Origin: Clostridia bacterium
GTDB lineage: Bacteria > Bacillota_A > Clostridia > Christensenellales > CAG-138
Assembly (NCBI GenBank): GCA_017553815.1
Contig: JAFZJT010000075.1
Coordinates: forward strand, 1 to 54,816
Length of the DNA stretch: 54,816 bases
Direction of reading: 5' to 3'
The position numbers and the translations under genes were made by a program. This document shows, in pieces, positions 39,997-48,804 of this stretch (positions are counted from its first letter, which is position 1; each line of letters begins with the position of its first letter). The notes below the pieces were generated by a model, which was given only the letters and a program-made list of their open reading frames with translations, had not been told where the DNA came from and ran no database searches.

Positions 39997-42951
39997 TCAG
40001 TTGGCGCCAAGCGCAACGAGCCTGAGCTCCGCGGCTGTCATGAACACGTTTGCTCTTGAGCCGTAGGTGGTAACGCCTTCAAGCTTGACGAACTTCGCCA
40101 TAACGGGGCTGAAATCCGCCGTCTTGAGGTTCGCGTCGTTCGACCAGCTTCCGGTGCTCACAACGGTCCAGCTCTGACCGTCCATGCTGACGGAGATCCT
40201 GTACTGGTTCACTCGGCCGTTCGATCCGCCGATATTGGGCTGATACTCGTATCTGCCGATATATGCGGCGTTCTTCAGCTCGAGCGTGATATAGCGCTGT
40301 TCAACGGGTGCCGCGGCCGCCCAGCTGGTGTGCCAGATGGAGTTGTTGTTGCCGTCGATAGCGTTCTCCTTGCGGCCGCCGTTCTCGGTTTCCTCGGAGC
40401 CGGCGTAAATATTCGCGATCGCGTTTCTTTCAACGGTCGCCCAGCTCTGGGATACGCCGTATACCCTGATTTCCGCCGCGCTCATGAATTTATTTCTCTG
40501 AGAGGCAATGCTGCCGTAGGTGGTAACGCCTTCGAGCTTGACGAACTTCGCGATAACGGGGCTTGAAAGCTCAACGACCTTGAGCGAGCCGTTGTCCGCC
40601 CAGTTGCCGGTGCTTACCACGGTCCAGTTCTGACCGTCCATGCTGACGGAGAGCCTGTACTGGTTTACCCTGCCGTTGCTATTGCCCGTAACGCGGGGCT
40701 GATACTCATACCTGCTCACGGATGCGGGCGCGGCGAGCTCGAGGGTGATGAAGCGGTCCTCGGCGGGAGTTGCAACGCCCCACTTGGTGTGCCACATGGT
40801 GTTGTTGCTGCCGTCGATAGCGTTCTCCTTGCGGTCGCCTTTTTCGACCTCCTCGGAAGCCACGATAACGCTTGCTACGTCGAGCTTGACGGCGGGCTTG
40901 GGAGTGGGCGCGGGGGTCGCGGTGGGAACGGGGGTCGGGGTCGCGGTGGGCTTGGGAGTCGGAGTCGCGGTGGGCTTCGGCGTCGGAGTCGCGGTGGGCT
41001 GGGGAGTCGGGGTCGCGGAATGATCCACGGCGCGGTTGTTGAAGCCGATATTGAACTCGCCGTTGTTGTAGCCGTTATAGAAGGATGCGCCGCAGATGCC
41101 CTCGGGGATCTCGGGAGTCCACCAATAGGGGTTGCAGCCGGATTCAACGAGGTAGTAGGCGTTTTCATCGATAACGGGCTTGCCGTTTGCAAACATCACG
41201 CTGCCGTCCGCGTTCCTGCGGAACACGCGGGGCATGAAAGCGTCCGAAGTGCCGTTATTGGTGTAGCGGGTGGTGGTAAAGGTGGCGCGGAAATTGTTGC
41301 TCGCGTTCAGAACAACGGAAGCGATTTGCTCGTCTGCACCCGAAGCATTGCGCTTCATGAGCTTAACGGTGATATTCGCGCCTGCAGGGGCGTTGGTAAC
41401 GCCGCCCTGCGGGTTGAGCCAGGTCTTCTGAACGTTGAACCTTGCCATCGCCCAGCGATGGATGAGCTCGAAGCGATAGGCGTTATCCGAAACGGTGACG
41501 CGGTCGTTGTTCGTCAGAATCCAGCGCTCGTCGTTCGACACGACCTTAACGGTGTAGTTGATGGGGTTGCCGTTTGAATCGTTCTTGGGAACGTTCCAAC
41601 TCGCCTGATCGTCCCAGGTGGTGTTGTTCGCATCGAAACCGTTGGTGAATGTCTGAGCGTTGCCGTATGGCTGACCGTTGGCGTAGAGCTGATAGCTGAT
41701 GTTCTTCATCAGATACGCGGCGTCGTTCCCCCATTCGATGTCGTTATCCATGCCGGTGAAGCGGTTCACGAGGCTGATATTGACGGTGTTGGGAGCGGGG
41801 GTGGGGTTCGGATCCTCGGCGCTTACGGAAGCGGGATCGAAGAAGTTTACGCGGTAGTTGAAGTCAACGACCTGGCCGGACTTGTTCTTGATGCCGCTGA
41901 TATTTACGGTGTATTCGCCCTCATACTTGCTTACGCCGTTGGGTCGGAAGATGATGGTGGGGGTGAAGATGTACTCATCGGCGCTCGTGGGATCGTAGGT
42001 GAAGTATGCGCCGGTCAGGCTCACGCTGTAATTGCCCTTGAAGGTCCAGCTCTTGCCGGTGGCGGTGCTGCGAAGGGTAACGGTGAGGTCGCTCTTGGAG
42101 TTTACGGTGTACTTATCGGGGTTGAGTGAAACGCTCCAAGCGGTGGTCGAAATGAAGGCACCGGTATTGTTCGGGAAGTTGCCGCTCGAGGGCCAAGCGA
42201 TGAAGTTGTAGTCCTCCGGATCGGTATACCAGCTCCATTCGTCAAAGTCCCAATGCTTGAAGCAGGAATAATGCTTATAGGTGGAGTTGGGGTTATAGGC
42301 GTAGCCGAAGCCTATCTTCGTCAGATTCGGGGCAATGAAGGAGCGCCTGTGACCAAGCTCTGCAAGATTGGTGGGGTCGGTATCCTCAACGAAGATATCG
42401 TTGGAATAAACGAGCTCGCGACCCGCGCAGATGGAGCCGTTGGAGGTTCCGTTATAGCCGATCTCGTAGAAGCTCTGGGACATTCCGCTGGGCTTGGAGG
42501 GATAGTGGCTGAATGGAACGAGCGAAAGCAGAACCGCGCCGTGCTGGGAAATCCTGTTGTACTCGCTGTCCATAATGTAGGGATTCACGCCCGCGATGGT
42601 GCGAAATGCGTTGAGTCGCTTCAGAGAAGCGTTCAGCGCCTCGTTGGTAAGGCTGCCCGCTGCGTGTGGATTGGTGAATCCGGGCTGTGAGGCGAAGAGA
42701 TTTGAGGGAGTGGTGACGGGGCTCTCGTTCAGCAGGGTCTTGATCTGACCCTTGGTCAGCTTCTGAACGGAGAGCAGGCCGCTTTCAAGATAGGTCGTGC
42801 GGGTGGGCTCTTCCGCGATCTTAACGAGGGCGTCCTCCGCGATTTCGGTTTTCACGACCTTCGCTTCGGCAAAGCCTGCGAGGATGCCGAACGTCATTAC
42901 GAACGCAAGAGCGAGGGTCATGAGACGTTTGAAGATAGAACCGTTCTTCAT
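39997..42951 (-). CDS. Secreted CAP-domain protein with two F5/8 type C (discoidin) domains
   Basis: A 984-residue protein from the ATG at 42949-42951 (SD GGAGGAAAG). It has a signal peptide (about 1-32) and a CAP/SCP domain (about 97-225; LKRLNAFRTIAGVNPYIMDS, SQHGAVLLS, AELGHRRSFIAPNLTKIGFG). A beta-rich region follows (about 260-390), then Cna-B-like modules (about 390-637; VQKTWLNPQGGVTNAPAGANITV) and a PTATPTP linker (about 642-690). Two discoidin domains close it (about 694-832 and 837-984; ENAIDGSNNTMWHTKWG, RYEYQPRV, GRVNQYRLSVSMDGQNWTVV, IAKFVKLEGVTTYG). The discoidin copies are closely similar, suggesting internal duplication. It likely binds surface glycans; no sortase motif is present. 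A consensus promoter is at 43044-43072. Confidence 0.85.
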   Translation of the reverse strand: MKNGSIFKRLMTLALAFVMTFGILAGFAEAKVVKTEIAEDALVKIAEEPTRTTYLESGLLSVQKLTKGQIKTLLNESPVTTPSNLFASQPGFTNPHAAGSLTNEALNASLKRLNAFRTIAGVNPYIMDSEYNRISQHGAVLLSLVPFSHYPSKPSGMSQSFYEIGYNGTSNGSICAGRELVYSNDIFVEDTDPTNLAELGHRRSFIAPNLTKIGFGYAYNPNSTYKHYSCFKHWDFDEWSWYTDPEDYNFIAWPSSGNFPNNTGAFISTTAWSVSLNPDKYTVNSKSDLTVTLRSTATGKSWTFKGNYSVSLTGAYFTYDPTSADEYIFTPTIIFRPNGVSKYEGEYTVNISGIKNKSGQVVDFNYRVNFFDPASVSAEDPNPTPAPNTVNISLVNRFTGMDNDIEWGNDAAYLMKNISYQLYANGQPYGNAQTFTNGFDANNTTWDDQASWNVPKNDSNGNPINYTVKVVSNDERWILTNNDRVTVSDNAYRFELIHRWAMARFNVQKTWLNPQGGVTNAPAGANITVKLMKRNASGADEQIASVVLNASNNFRATFTTTRYTNNGTSDAFMPRVFRRNADGSVMFANGKPVIDENAYYLVESGCNPYWWTPEIPEGICGASFYNGYNNGEFNIGFNNRAVDHSATPTPQPTATPTPKPTATPTPKPTATPTPVPTATPAPTPKPAVKLDVASVIVASEEVEKGDRKENAIDGSNNTMWHTKWGVATPAEDRFITLELAAPASVSRYEYQPRVTGNSNGRVNQYRLSVSMDGQNWTVVSTGNWADNGSLKVVELSSPVIAKFVKLEGVTTYGSIASQRNKFMSAAEIRVYGVSQSWATVERNAIANIYAGSEETENGGRKENAIDGNNNSIWHTSWAAAAPVEQRYITLELKNAAYIGRYEYQPNIGGSNGRVNQYRISVSMDGQSWTVVSTGSWSNDANLKTADFSPVMAKFVKLEGVTTYGSRANVFMTAAELRLVALGAN

Positions 42952-43043
42952 AACTTTCCTCCATTGTATGGAATTAATACTCGGGCTCAGTGCGAAATCT
43001 CCGTTAGTACCGTTCACGATATATTCCGCCGCCCTGTGTTTGC

Positions 43044-43072
43044 ATTTTAGCAGGTTGATATATTTTTGTCAA
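43044..43072 (-). promoter_or_regulatory. Promoter of the CAP/discoidin gene
   Basis: On minus, TTGACA (43067-43072), a 17-bp spacer and TAAAAT (43044-43049). The 85 bp upstream are homologous to those upstream of the promoter at 43592-43620. Confidence 0.8.
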
Positions 43073-43160
43073 GCAAAAAATCTCAGTAAATTAAGTATAT
43101 TTTTCTATTATGGGTTTAAATTTTTTGCAAATGCATTATGTGGATAACGCAACACTTACG
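43073..43160 (-). promoter_or_regulatory. Promoter-upstream element, copy 1
   Basis: On minus it contains TTGCGTTATCCACATAATG (43131-43149), AAAAATATACTTAA (43094-43107) and TTTTTTGC abutting the -35. Copy 2 at 43621-43710 has TTGCGTTATTCAAATAATAC and AAAAATATACTTAA in the same order and spacing. It may be an UP element or a regulator's binding region. Confidence 0.65.
43139..43147 (-). promoter_or_regulatory. Perfect DnaA-box consensus upstream of the CAP gene promoter
   Basis: TTATCCACA on minus matches the strict DnaA box. The corresponding site in the duplicated element reads TTATTCAAA, so the box may be coincidental. Confidence 0.4.
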
Positions 43161-43390
43161 CGCTGACTTTCATTTTCTTCATGCCATACTGTATATTCTG
43201 CGCCTCATGCGGCAAAATTGTGGCAATTTTTATACGTTTTTTTATGCTGATTTTGCATAAAATGAGGTTTTGGATTTAATAAAAGTTTTTTACAAAGAAT
43301 TTGTCATTATACTCGCTATTGGTTCGCTCGGCTCGTCTGCCCCTCCCCTCTCTCCTTCCCTATTCGCCGTCCCTTCTCCGTTCTTCTTCC

Positions 43391-43585
43391 AAAACCGAAA
43401 ACCGTCCGGGGTGACCGGACGCTCTTCGGGTTTCAGGTAGGTATAAAGTTGTATTATATCATAAGGCGAGACGAGGCTCGCACTAATGAAGCTTGGTTTT
43501 CGAGGCAAAGGCGGCGGATATTCATCCAGCGCACGCGGTGACAAATTCCAAACAAGAAGCTGTATATAACCGCGCTTGCTTCAAT
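43391..43585 (-). ncRNA. Candidate approximately 195-nt RNA upstream of the CAP/discoidin gene
   Basis: A consensus promoter at 43592-43620 predicts a start near 43585, and the terminator at 43391-43421 (CGTCCGG/CCGGACG then TTTTCGGTTTT) predicts the end. No convincing protein frame lies between: the longest, from ATGAATATCC, has about 23 codons and no SD. The 3' 100 nt are homologous to the 3' element of the CAP gene at 39856-39963. It could be a small RNA, or the promoter and 3' end of a deleted paralogue. No known RNA family was recognised. Confidence 0.5.
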
Positions 43586-43591
43586 ATCTGC

Positions 43592-43620
43592 ATTCTAACA
43601 GCAAAGCGGAAAATTGTCAA
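43592..43620 (-). promoter_or_regulatory. Promoter of the candidate RNA
   Basis: On minus, TTGACA (43615-43620), a 17-bp spacer and TAGAAT (43592-43597). Confidence 0.7.
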
Positions 43621-43710
43621 GCGAATTTTCCAATATTTTTAAGTATATTTTTTTATTATTAATTTTCATTTTTAGCAATTGTATTATTTGAATAACGCAA
43701 TTATTACAAT
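43621..43710 (-). promoter_or_regulatory. Promoter-upstream element, copy 2
   Basis: Homologous to 43073-43160: the shared blocks are TTGCGTTATYCAMATAATRC, AAAAATATACTTAA and a GCTTGACA junction with the -35. Confidence 0.65.
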
Positions 43711-43796
43711 ACTTATTCATCATTTATTATATGTATCCGTATATAAAAAGTGCTGGATATGCAAAAATATGGCATCTTTATGTACCCGGAAATTAT

Positions 43797-43845
43797 CCAA
43801 AAACAGCAAAACCGACGGGCAAATGAGCCCGCCGGACTGCTTTTT
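43797..43845. terminator. Terminator of addA
   Basis: CCGaCGGGC (43812-43820) and GCCCGcCGG (43827-43835) form the stem. On minus it is followed by TTTTGCTGTTTTTGG; on plus by CTGCTTTTTATTTC. It lies 45 nt after the addA stop. Confidence 0.75.
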
Positions 43846-43880
43846 ATTTCAATTTTTATTTTTTAGAGTGCTCGCCCGGA

Positions 43881-46800
43881 TCAGTTCACGCGCACCGCTT
43901 CGCCCGTTGAAAGCAGGAAGATATGCTTTTCCTTCACCCCTTTACCCGTCAGGCTCTCGAGCGCCTTTTCGTAGGCGTCGAGCTGGGGTTTATAGGAAAA
44001 CGCGGTCTCCTGCGCACTCCTGCCGCGCAAAGCCGTGGTCTTATAATCAACGATCACGAAGCCGTCCTGCTCCTCGAAGCAGCAGTCGATAACTCCCTGC
44101 GTGAGCACTCCGTCCTCCTCAAGAAGCGAGAATTCCTGCTCGCGAAGCACGGTGCTGCCCGCCTCTTTCGCGGCGATCAGCCTTGAATAGATGGGCGATG
44201 ATGTCAGATCGAGCACCCTTTTTATATCGACCGCGCACGCCTCGTCATGCGTGAAAAAGCCCTGCGCTTCATAAAATTCGAGCCTCTTTTCAAGCACTTC
44301 TCCGCTCATTTTTTCAATAGGAAGAAGCATTATAAAGCGGTGCGTCAGCGTTCCGCGCTCGGCTCCCGAAAGCTTTCTTCCCTCCCTTTCGAGAACGAAG
44401 AGCGGCACGGCGGGCTCGTAGGTAAGCTCCTGCGCCGTCAGCGCCGATTCGGTAACGCCGCGCTTCGCCGCCGTTTCCGTTTCCTTTATATATGGGTAGA
44501 CGAAGCCGAGCCGCGCATCGATATCCGAATGCTCGGCGCTCTCGGCATTTTTGAGCCAAAGCTCGAACTCGGGCTTCTTGATGCGCCTGTCCACGGCGTC
44601 CCCCTGCCCAGCCATGCGGTAAAAGGCTGTGAGGCTGTCGCCAAAAACGGGAATGCTGACGCCGTCCATCGCGTTTTCGAGGTTCAACCCGAGTGGGAAC
44701 AACGCGCCGAGCAGCCATTCAAGATAGTTTTTCGCGCCCATCACGCGGGCGTCCGTCAGCTCGCGCGCGTTTTTTTCGATGAATTCAGCCATCTTTTTAT
44801 GCGCGCCAACGAGGAAAAGCCGTTCCTGTGCGCGGGTCATTGCGACGTACAGCACGCGCATCTCCTCGGAAACGAGCTTCTCCTGCTCCCGCGCCTCGAT
44901 AGCGCGGCGAACGAGCGAGCGCCCCGCCATTTTGGAAAGCTCCGGCGGAAGCGAAGTCAGCCTGTAGAAACCTTTGTTGACGCGAAGCCCCATGCCGAGA
45001 TCGCGATCGAGTATCGCGGGGGCGGTCATATCCCTGTTGTTGAACCTTGAGGTCAGTGTGCAAACGAAAACCACCGGGAATTCAAGCCCCTTGCTCTTAT
45101 GGATGCTCATAACGCGCACCGCGTCATCACCCGGCACCTGCGCCGCGCCGAGCCTGCTGTTTTCCCTCAGGCTGTCGAGATAATTAACAAAGCCGTGCAG
45201 ACTGCGCCCGCCGATGCTCTCAAAGCTTGCGGCGCGCTCGAAGAGCATATCGAGATTCGCTCTTCGCACCTCGCCGCTCGGCAGCGCCCCCGCAAAGAGC
45301 GCAAAGCGCGTTTCATCAAAGAGACGGCTCAAAAGCTCAGAAACTTCCATGAGCCTTGCAAGCTCGCGGTATTCGAGCACTTTTTCTATAAATTCGGCTG
45401 CTTTTTTGAAGACCGCGGCTTTTTCTTCATTCAATATACCTTCGCCCCCTGCCGCTTCCTCATAGGCGGATCTTGCGGCAAGAAGCCTTTCAACAAACGG
45501 CGCATCCCTGAACTCTTCGCCGCGAAATTCGGATTTAACGAGCGCAAGCTCGCCCTCGGTGAAGCCGCCTATCGGCGAAAGCAGCACCGACGCAAGCGGG
45601 ATATCCTGCCTCAGATTATCGATTATCCGAAGAAGGTTTATGAATATCTGCACCTCGACCGCGTCGAAATAGCCGTCGCCGAGCTCCGCGCTCGAAGGTA
45701 TGCCGCGCTTATTCAGGGCGTTCACAAGGCGCAGAGCAAAACCGCGGGTCACGCGCATAAGCACCGCGAAATCGGAGAATCTCGGTTTACGCTTCGCCTT
45801 CATCAGTTTATCGTAAACTTCGCCCTCCTTCATCATATAAAGTATCTTGTCTGCGATAAAATCCGCTTCCGATTCAACATTTTCAAGCTCCTCGAGGCGT
45901 TCCGAGGCCGTGCTCTCATCCTCCTCTGTACCGTCTTTTGCAGAATTATCCTCATCAAATGCCGTTATGTGGGATGAGTTATCCATGTTTTCAACAGATT
46001 TATCCACATTCTTATATAATTGTTCGCTGAGCTCAATTAGGTCGAGCTCCACGCTTCCCATCTCCGCATCGTCGCGCGGGCATAGCTCTGCGTTGTCGCT
46101 GTAATCGATCTCGCCCGTTTCGCCCTTCATAAGGCTGTAGAAAACGCGGTTGGTCGCGTTCAGCACGGCGGTATTGCTTCTGAAATTCTTGTTGAGATCG
46201 ATCCTCGTGCCGATCTTGCCGTCGTAGCTTCTGTACTTTTCAAGGAATATCTCGGGCTCGGCCTGGCGGAAGCGGTAGATGCTCTGCTTGACATCGCCCA
46301 CCATGAAAAGATTATCGCCGCGAGATATCCGCTTAAAGATGCTGTCCTGCACCGAGTTCGTGTCCTGATACTCGTCGATGAAGATATGGCTGAACTTCTG
46401 CCTGTATTCCTCCGCCACCTCATCATCAGAAAGCGCGAGCAGGCAGAGCTGCTCCATATCGGCGAAATCAACGAGCGAATTTTCGCGTTTAGCGGCGGTG
46501 AAGCCATCCGAAAAATCCTTAACAAGCTCGATGATATTAAGTATCACAGGATGAAGGCAGCTTGCGATGGTCTCCTCCTCTTTTTTTGAAAGCGCGAACA
46601 TCTCCTTCAGTTTAGATATAAATTTCTTAAGCTCTTCCCTGTATTTTTTAACCTCTTCGGGTGCGCCGCCCGGGGTTTTGGGCAGATTTCCGGGCTTATA
46701 CCCCGAAAGCGCATTGTGCCAGGCTTCATAATCCGCGCACTCCGAGATCGAAAGCAATTCCTCCATATCGCGGTGAACGGCCGCATACAACTTTTCGCCT

Positions 46801-47519
46801 CCATCCATGCCCAAGAGGTATTCTGAAACTTCCTTTGCGTGCTGATAAAAGACATTGATATTGCGCCTTGCAAGCGAGATGAACCTTTCGCTCGAGAGCG
46901 CGAACGCCTTGTCGAAACCCTCTCCAACGGCGTATTTTTCGGCGCAGCGCGAAAGCCAGCCTAAAGGATCGGGGCGCGCGTTTATAAAGCGATGGATATT
47001 TTTTATAAGCGCTGCAAGGTTTTCTTCGCTGTCCAGAGCCTCGATTAAAAAGAGCGGGGCGTCGTCCTTCTCCCTCTCGGCGCAAAGATAGAAATTTTCC
47101 AAAACCTCCGCGAGCACGGCTTCCATCAGCACCTCGGCTTCGGCGTCGTCGGCGGTGCGGAAGGCGGGATCGAGCCCGACCTTATGATAGTTTCGCTTCA
47201 AAACGTTTCGGCAGAAAACGTCGATGGTGGAGATATTGGCGCGAAAAACCGACGAAGCCGCCGTTTCAAGCCTTCGTCTAAGCTGCGCATCATCGGTTTT
47301 TTTGGAAAGCTCCGTAAGCTTATTCTCTATGCGCTCCTTCATCTCGGCGGCGGCAAGGCGGGTGAAGGTGACGATCAATAATTCGTCCATCTCCGCGCCC
47401 TCACAGATCATCCGCACGATGCGCTCGGTCAAAACCGCCGTCTTGCCGGCGCCGGCCGCAGCCGAAACGAGCAGATTTCCGCTCTCATCTATCGCTCTTT
47501 TTTGTTCGTCAGTCCACAT
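43881..47519 (-). CDS. addA: ATP-dependent helicase/nuclease subunit A
   Basis: A 1212-residue UvrD-type helicase with a C-terminal RecB-family nuclease. The Q-motif MWTDEQKRAID and Walker A SAAAGAGKTAVLTERI lie at residues 19-34; DEYQDTN is the Walker B; FRQAEPEIFLEKYRSY, LNKNFRS and VRVMSIHKSKGLEFPVVF are helicase motifs. The nuclease has LTQGVIDCCFEEQDGFVIVDYKT with the catalytic D/DxK. The ATG at 47517-47519 has GGAGG 7 nt upstream. With AddB it processes double-strand breaks for recombination. AddB normally precedes addA, but no addB is in this window: a secreted-protein gene lies upstream instead. A Ser/Glu/Asp-rich insertion (about 515-555) is unusual. Confidence 0.95.
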   Translation of the reverse strand: MWTDEQKRAIDESGNLLVSAAAGAGKTAVLTERIVRMICEGAEMDELLIVTFTRLAAAEMKERIENKLTELSKKTDDAQLRRRLETAASSVFRANISTIDVFCRNVLKRNYHKVGLDPAFRTADDAEAEVLMEAVLAEVLENFYLCAEREKDDAPLFLIEALDSEENLAALIKNIHRFINARPDPLGWLSRCAEKYAVGEGFDKAFALSSERFISLARRNINVFYQHAKEVSEYLLGMDGGEKLYAAVHRDMEELLSISECADYEAWHNALSGYKPGNLPKTPGGAPEEVKKYREELKKFISKLKEMFALSKKEEETIASCLHPVILNIIELVKDFSDGFTAAKRENSLVDFADMEQLCLLALSDDEVAEEYRQKFSHIFIDEYQDTNSVQDSIFKRISRGDNLFMVGDVKQSIYRFRQAEPEIFLEKYRSYDGKIGTRIDLNKNFRSNTAVLNATNRVFYSLMKGETGEIDYSDNAELCPRDDAEMGSVELDLIELSEQLYKNVDKSVENMDNSSHITAFDEDNSAKDGTEEDESTASERLEELENVESEADFIADKILYMMKEGEVYDKLMKAKRKPRFSDFAVLMRVTRGFALRLVNALNKRGIPSSAELGDGYFDAVEVQIFINLLRIIDNLRQDIPLASVLLSPIGGFTEGELALVKSEFRGEEFRDAPFVERLLAARSAYEEAAGGEGILNEEKAAVFKKAAEFIEKVLEYRELARLMEVSELLSRLFDETRFALFAGALPSGEVRRANLDMLFERAASFESIGGRSLHGFVNYLDSLRENSRLGAAQVPGDDAVRVMSIHKSKGLEFPVVFVCTLTSRFNNRDMTAPAILDRDLGMGLRVNKGFYRLTSLPPELSKMAGRSLVRRAIEAREQEKLVSEEMRVLYVAMTRAQERLFLVGAHKKMAEFIEKNARELTDARVMGAKNYLEWLLGALFPLGLNLENAMDGVSIPVFGDSLTAFYRMAGQGDAVDRRIKKPEFELWLKNAESAEHSDIDARLGFVYPYIKETETAAKRGVTESALTAQELTYEPAVPLFVLEREGRKLSGAERGTLTHRFIMLLPIEKMSGEVLEKRLEFYEAQGFFTHDEACAVDIKRVLDLTSSPIYSRLIAAKEAGSTVLREQEFSLLEEDGVLTQGVIDCCFEEQDGFVIVDYKTTALRGRSAQETAFSYKPQLDAYEKALESLTGKGVKEKHIFLLSTGEAVRVN

Positions 47520-47628
47520 ATCGCTTCCTCCGCAGCAAACGCCATTTAATCTCATTAATTTACTCTATCTTATTTTAGTTTTATTATATATTTAAATCAA
47601 ATCTATTGATTTTCTATTTTACTCCACC

Positions 47629-47637
47629 ATTATACCA
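47629..47637 (-). promoter_or_regulatory. Extended -10 promoter upstream of addA
   Basis: On minus, TGGTATAAT lies about 110 nt before the ATG. The -35 is weak. The intervening leader is very AT-rich. Confidence 0.45.
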
Positions 47638-47706
47638 AATCTTCACACAATTTTATACAAGGAAATTCAAACCAATTTAAAAAACTGTACATAATAACAT
47701 AAAGAA

Positions 47707-47749
47707 GAGATCCCCCCGGGATCTCAACCTTAACTATTCATTATTCACT
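47707..47749 (+). repeat. Dispersed repeat with altered, still-paired stem
   Basis: GAGATCCC-CCC-GGGATCTC (47707-47725) is followed by AACCTTAACTATTCATTATTCACT (47726-47749). The tail matches the 19137 copy, but the stem sequence differs on both arms and stays fully paired. Confidence 0.7.
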
Positions 47750-47754
47750 ATAAA

Positions 47755-48771
47755 CTAATATCCAACCGGCATTCCCGACGCCTTCAAAAGCGCGTTTATA
47801 AGCTCCTTGAGAGTCGTTATATCGGAAAAAGCCGAATTTTCGGGATGCACGAAAACGCTTTCACCGAAGGTCTCGATCATGCCCTGATAAGCGTTTATCA
47901 GGAAATAGTGCTCCGCCTTCGCGTCGGGGCTTCTGTTGACAAAGAATATGTAAACGTTTCCGACAGTAGGCTCAAACGCGGTTTTTTCTGGGATGAAATG
48001 CTCGTTTGTCCTTTCATCCAAGATGTAGTTTTCGTCGCCGTCAACTATCCTTATCTTGACCTTGTCGCCGAAATTATGCTGCCAAACAAGGCCGTTCATA
48101 ACGCTGACGGAAAGCTCCGTATAAGCGCCCTGCTGCTTTATAAATTCGCCCCTGCTGTTCGTAAGAAGTTCCGCATTCTCCCTGCGCTCGGCACGCTCCA
48201 CCCTTCCGATAAAGATCGAATATGAGTTTTTAACGGTTTTCTCGATAGTATTATAATAATAATATTTTAACGGCACCGTTGTTTCCGTTTTGAGCGAAAC
48301 TATATCGTTTTCAAAAAGCTCGATCGGAAGACTCCTGCCATTTGAAAGCGAGATTCTTTCTCCGTCGAAGCTCAAAAGCCCGCCCGAATAAACGGTATAG
48401 ATGCTTTCGTTTTCGGAATGAACGTCGTTTATCTCGTTTCCGAGATAGATTATCCGTCTGTTTCCTTTTTCATCGCTTCCGAGCACGGTGATCATTTTGC
48501 CCTTTTGAGAGGAACTGCCCGCGATAACCTTTTCAACGGTGTAATTTGAATAATAGCTGCCTGTCGGAGAAAGATAGCAGTCTTCGCAAACTCCCTCTAT
48601 GACCGCGGATGAATTTCTGAACGCGCCGTGAAGCTCCAAAAGCCCCAGACGGCTGTTGTCCTTATCGGATTTTTTATAGCCCTTTTCGGGAAACACAACA
48701 AAAGCAGCCGCAAGCGCAGTCGCCGAAGCAAGAGCAAGGGTCAGTATTATTTTGAATCCGCGCTTTATCAT
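47755..48771 (-). CDS. Membrane-anchored extracytoplasmic protein, unknown function
   Basis: A 338-residue protein from the ATG at 48769-48771. The frame opens 11 codons earlier at 48804, but that ATG sits inside a TATAAT and has no SD, whereas GGGAAGTGAG precedes the later one. A hydrophobic anchor or signal (IILTLALASATALAAAFVVF) is followed by two similar beta-rich modules: SAVIEGVCEDCYLSPTG...YTVEKVIAGSSSQKGKMITVLG and YSIFIGRVERAE...YTELSVSVMNGLVWQHNFGDKVKIRIVDG, both with an IxGxV...YTxxxVxxVxxG pattern. The C-terminus has GNVYIFFVNRSP. No named family recognised; it may be a surface sensor or substrate-binding protein. Confidence 0.65.
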   Translation of the reverse strand: MIKRGFKIILTLALASATALAAAFVVFPEKGYKKSDKDNSRLGLLELHGAFRNSSAVIEGVCEDCYLSPTGSYYSNYTVEKVIAGSSSQKGKMITVLGSDEKGNRRIIYLGNEINDVHSENESIYTVYSGGLLSFDGERISLSNGRSLPIELFENDIVSLKTETTVPLKYYYYNTIEKTVKNSYSIFIGRVERAERRENAELLTNSRGEFIKQQGAYTELSVSVMNGLVWQHNFGDKVKIRIVDGDENYILDERTNEHFIPEKTAFEPTVGNVYIFFVNRSPDAKAEHYFLINAYQGMIETFGESVFVHPENSAFSDITTLKELINALLKASGMPVGY

Positions 48772-48804
48772 CCGCTCACTTCCCGAGTATTTTTTCCTTT
48801 CCAT

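Noticed and set aside
43290..43544. 84-codon minus frame overlapping the candidate RNA
   Set aside because: It reads through the terminator hairpin at 43391-43421, lacks an SD, and its sequence is low-complexity.
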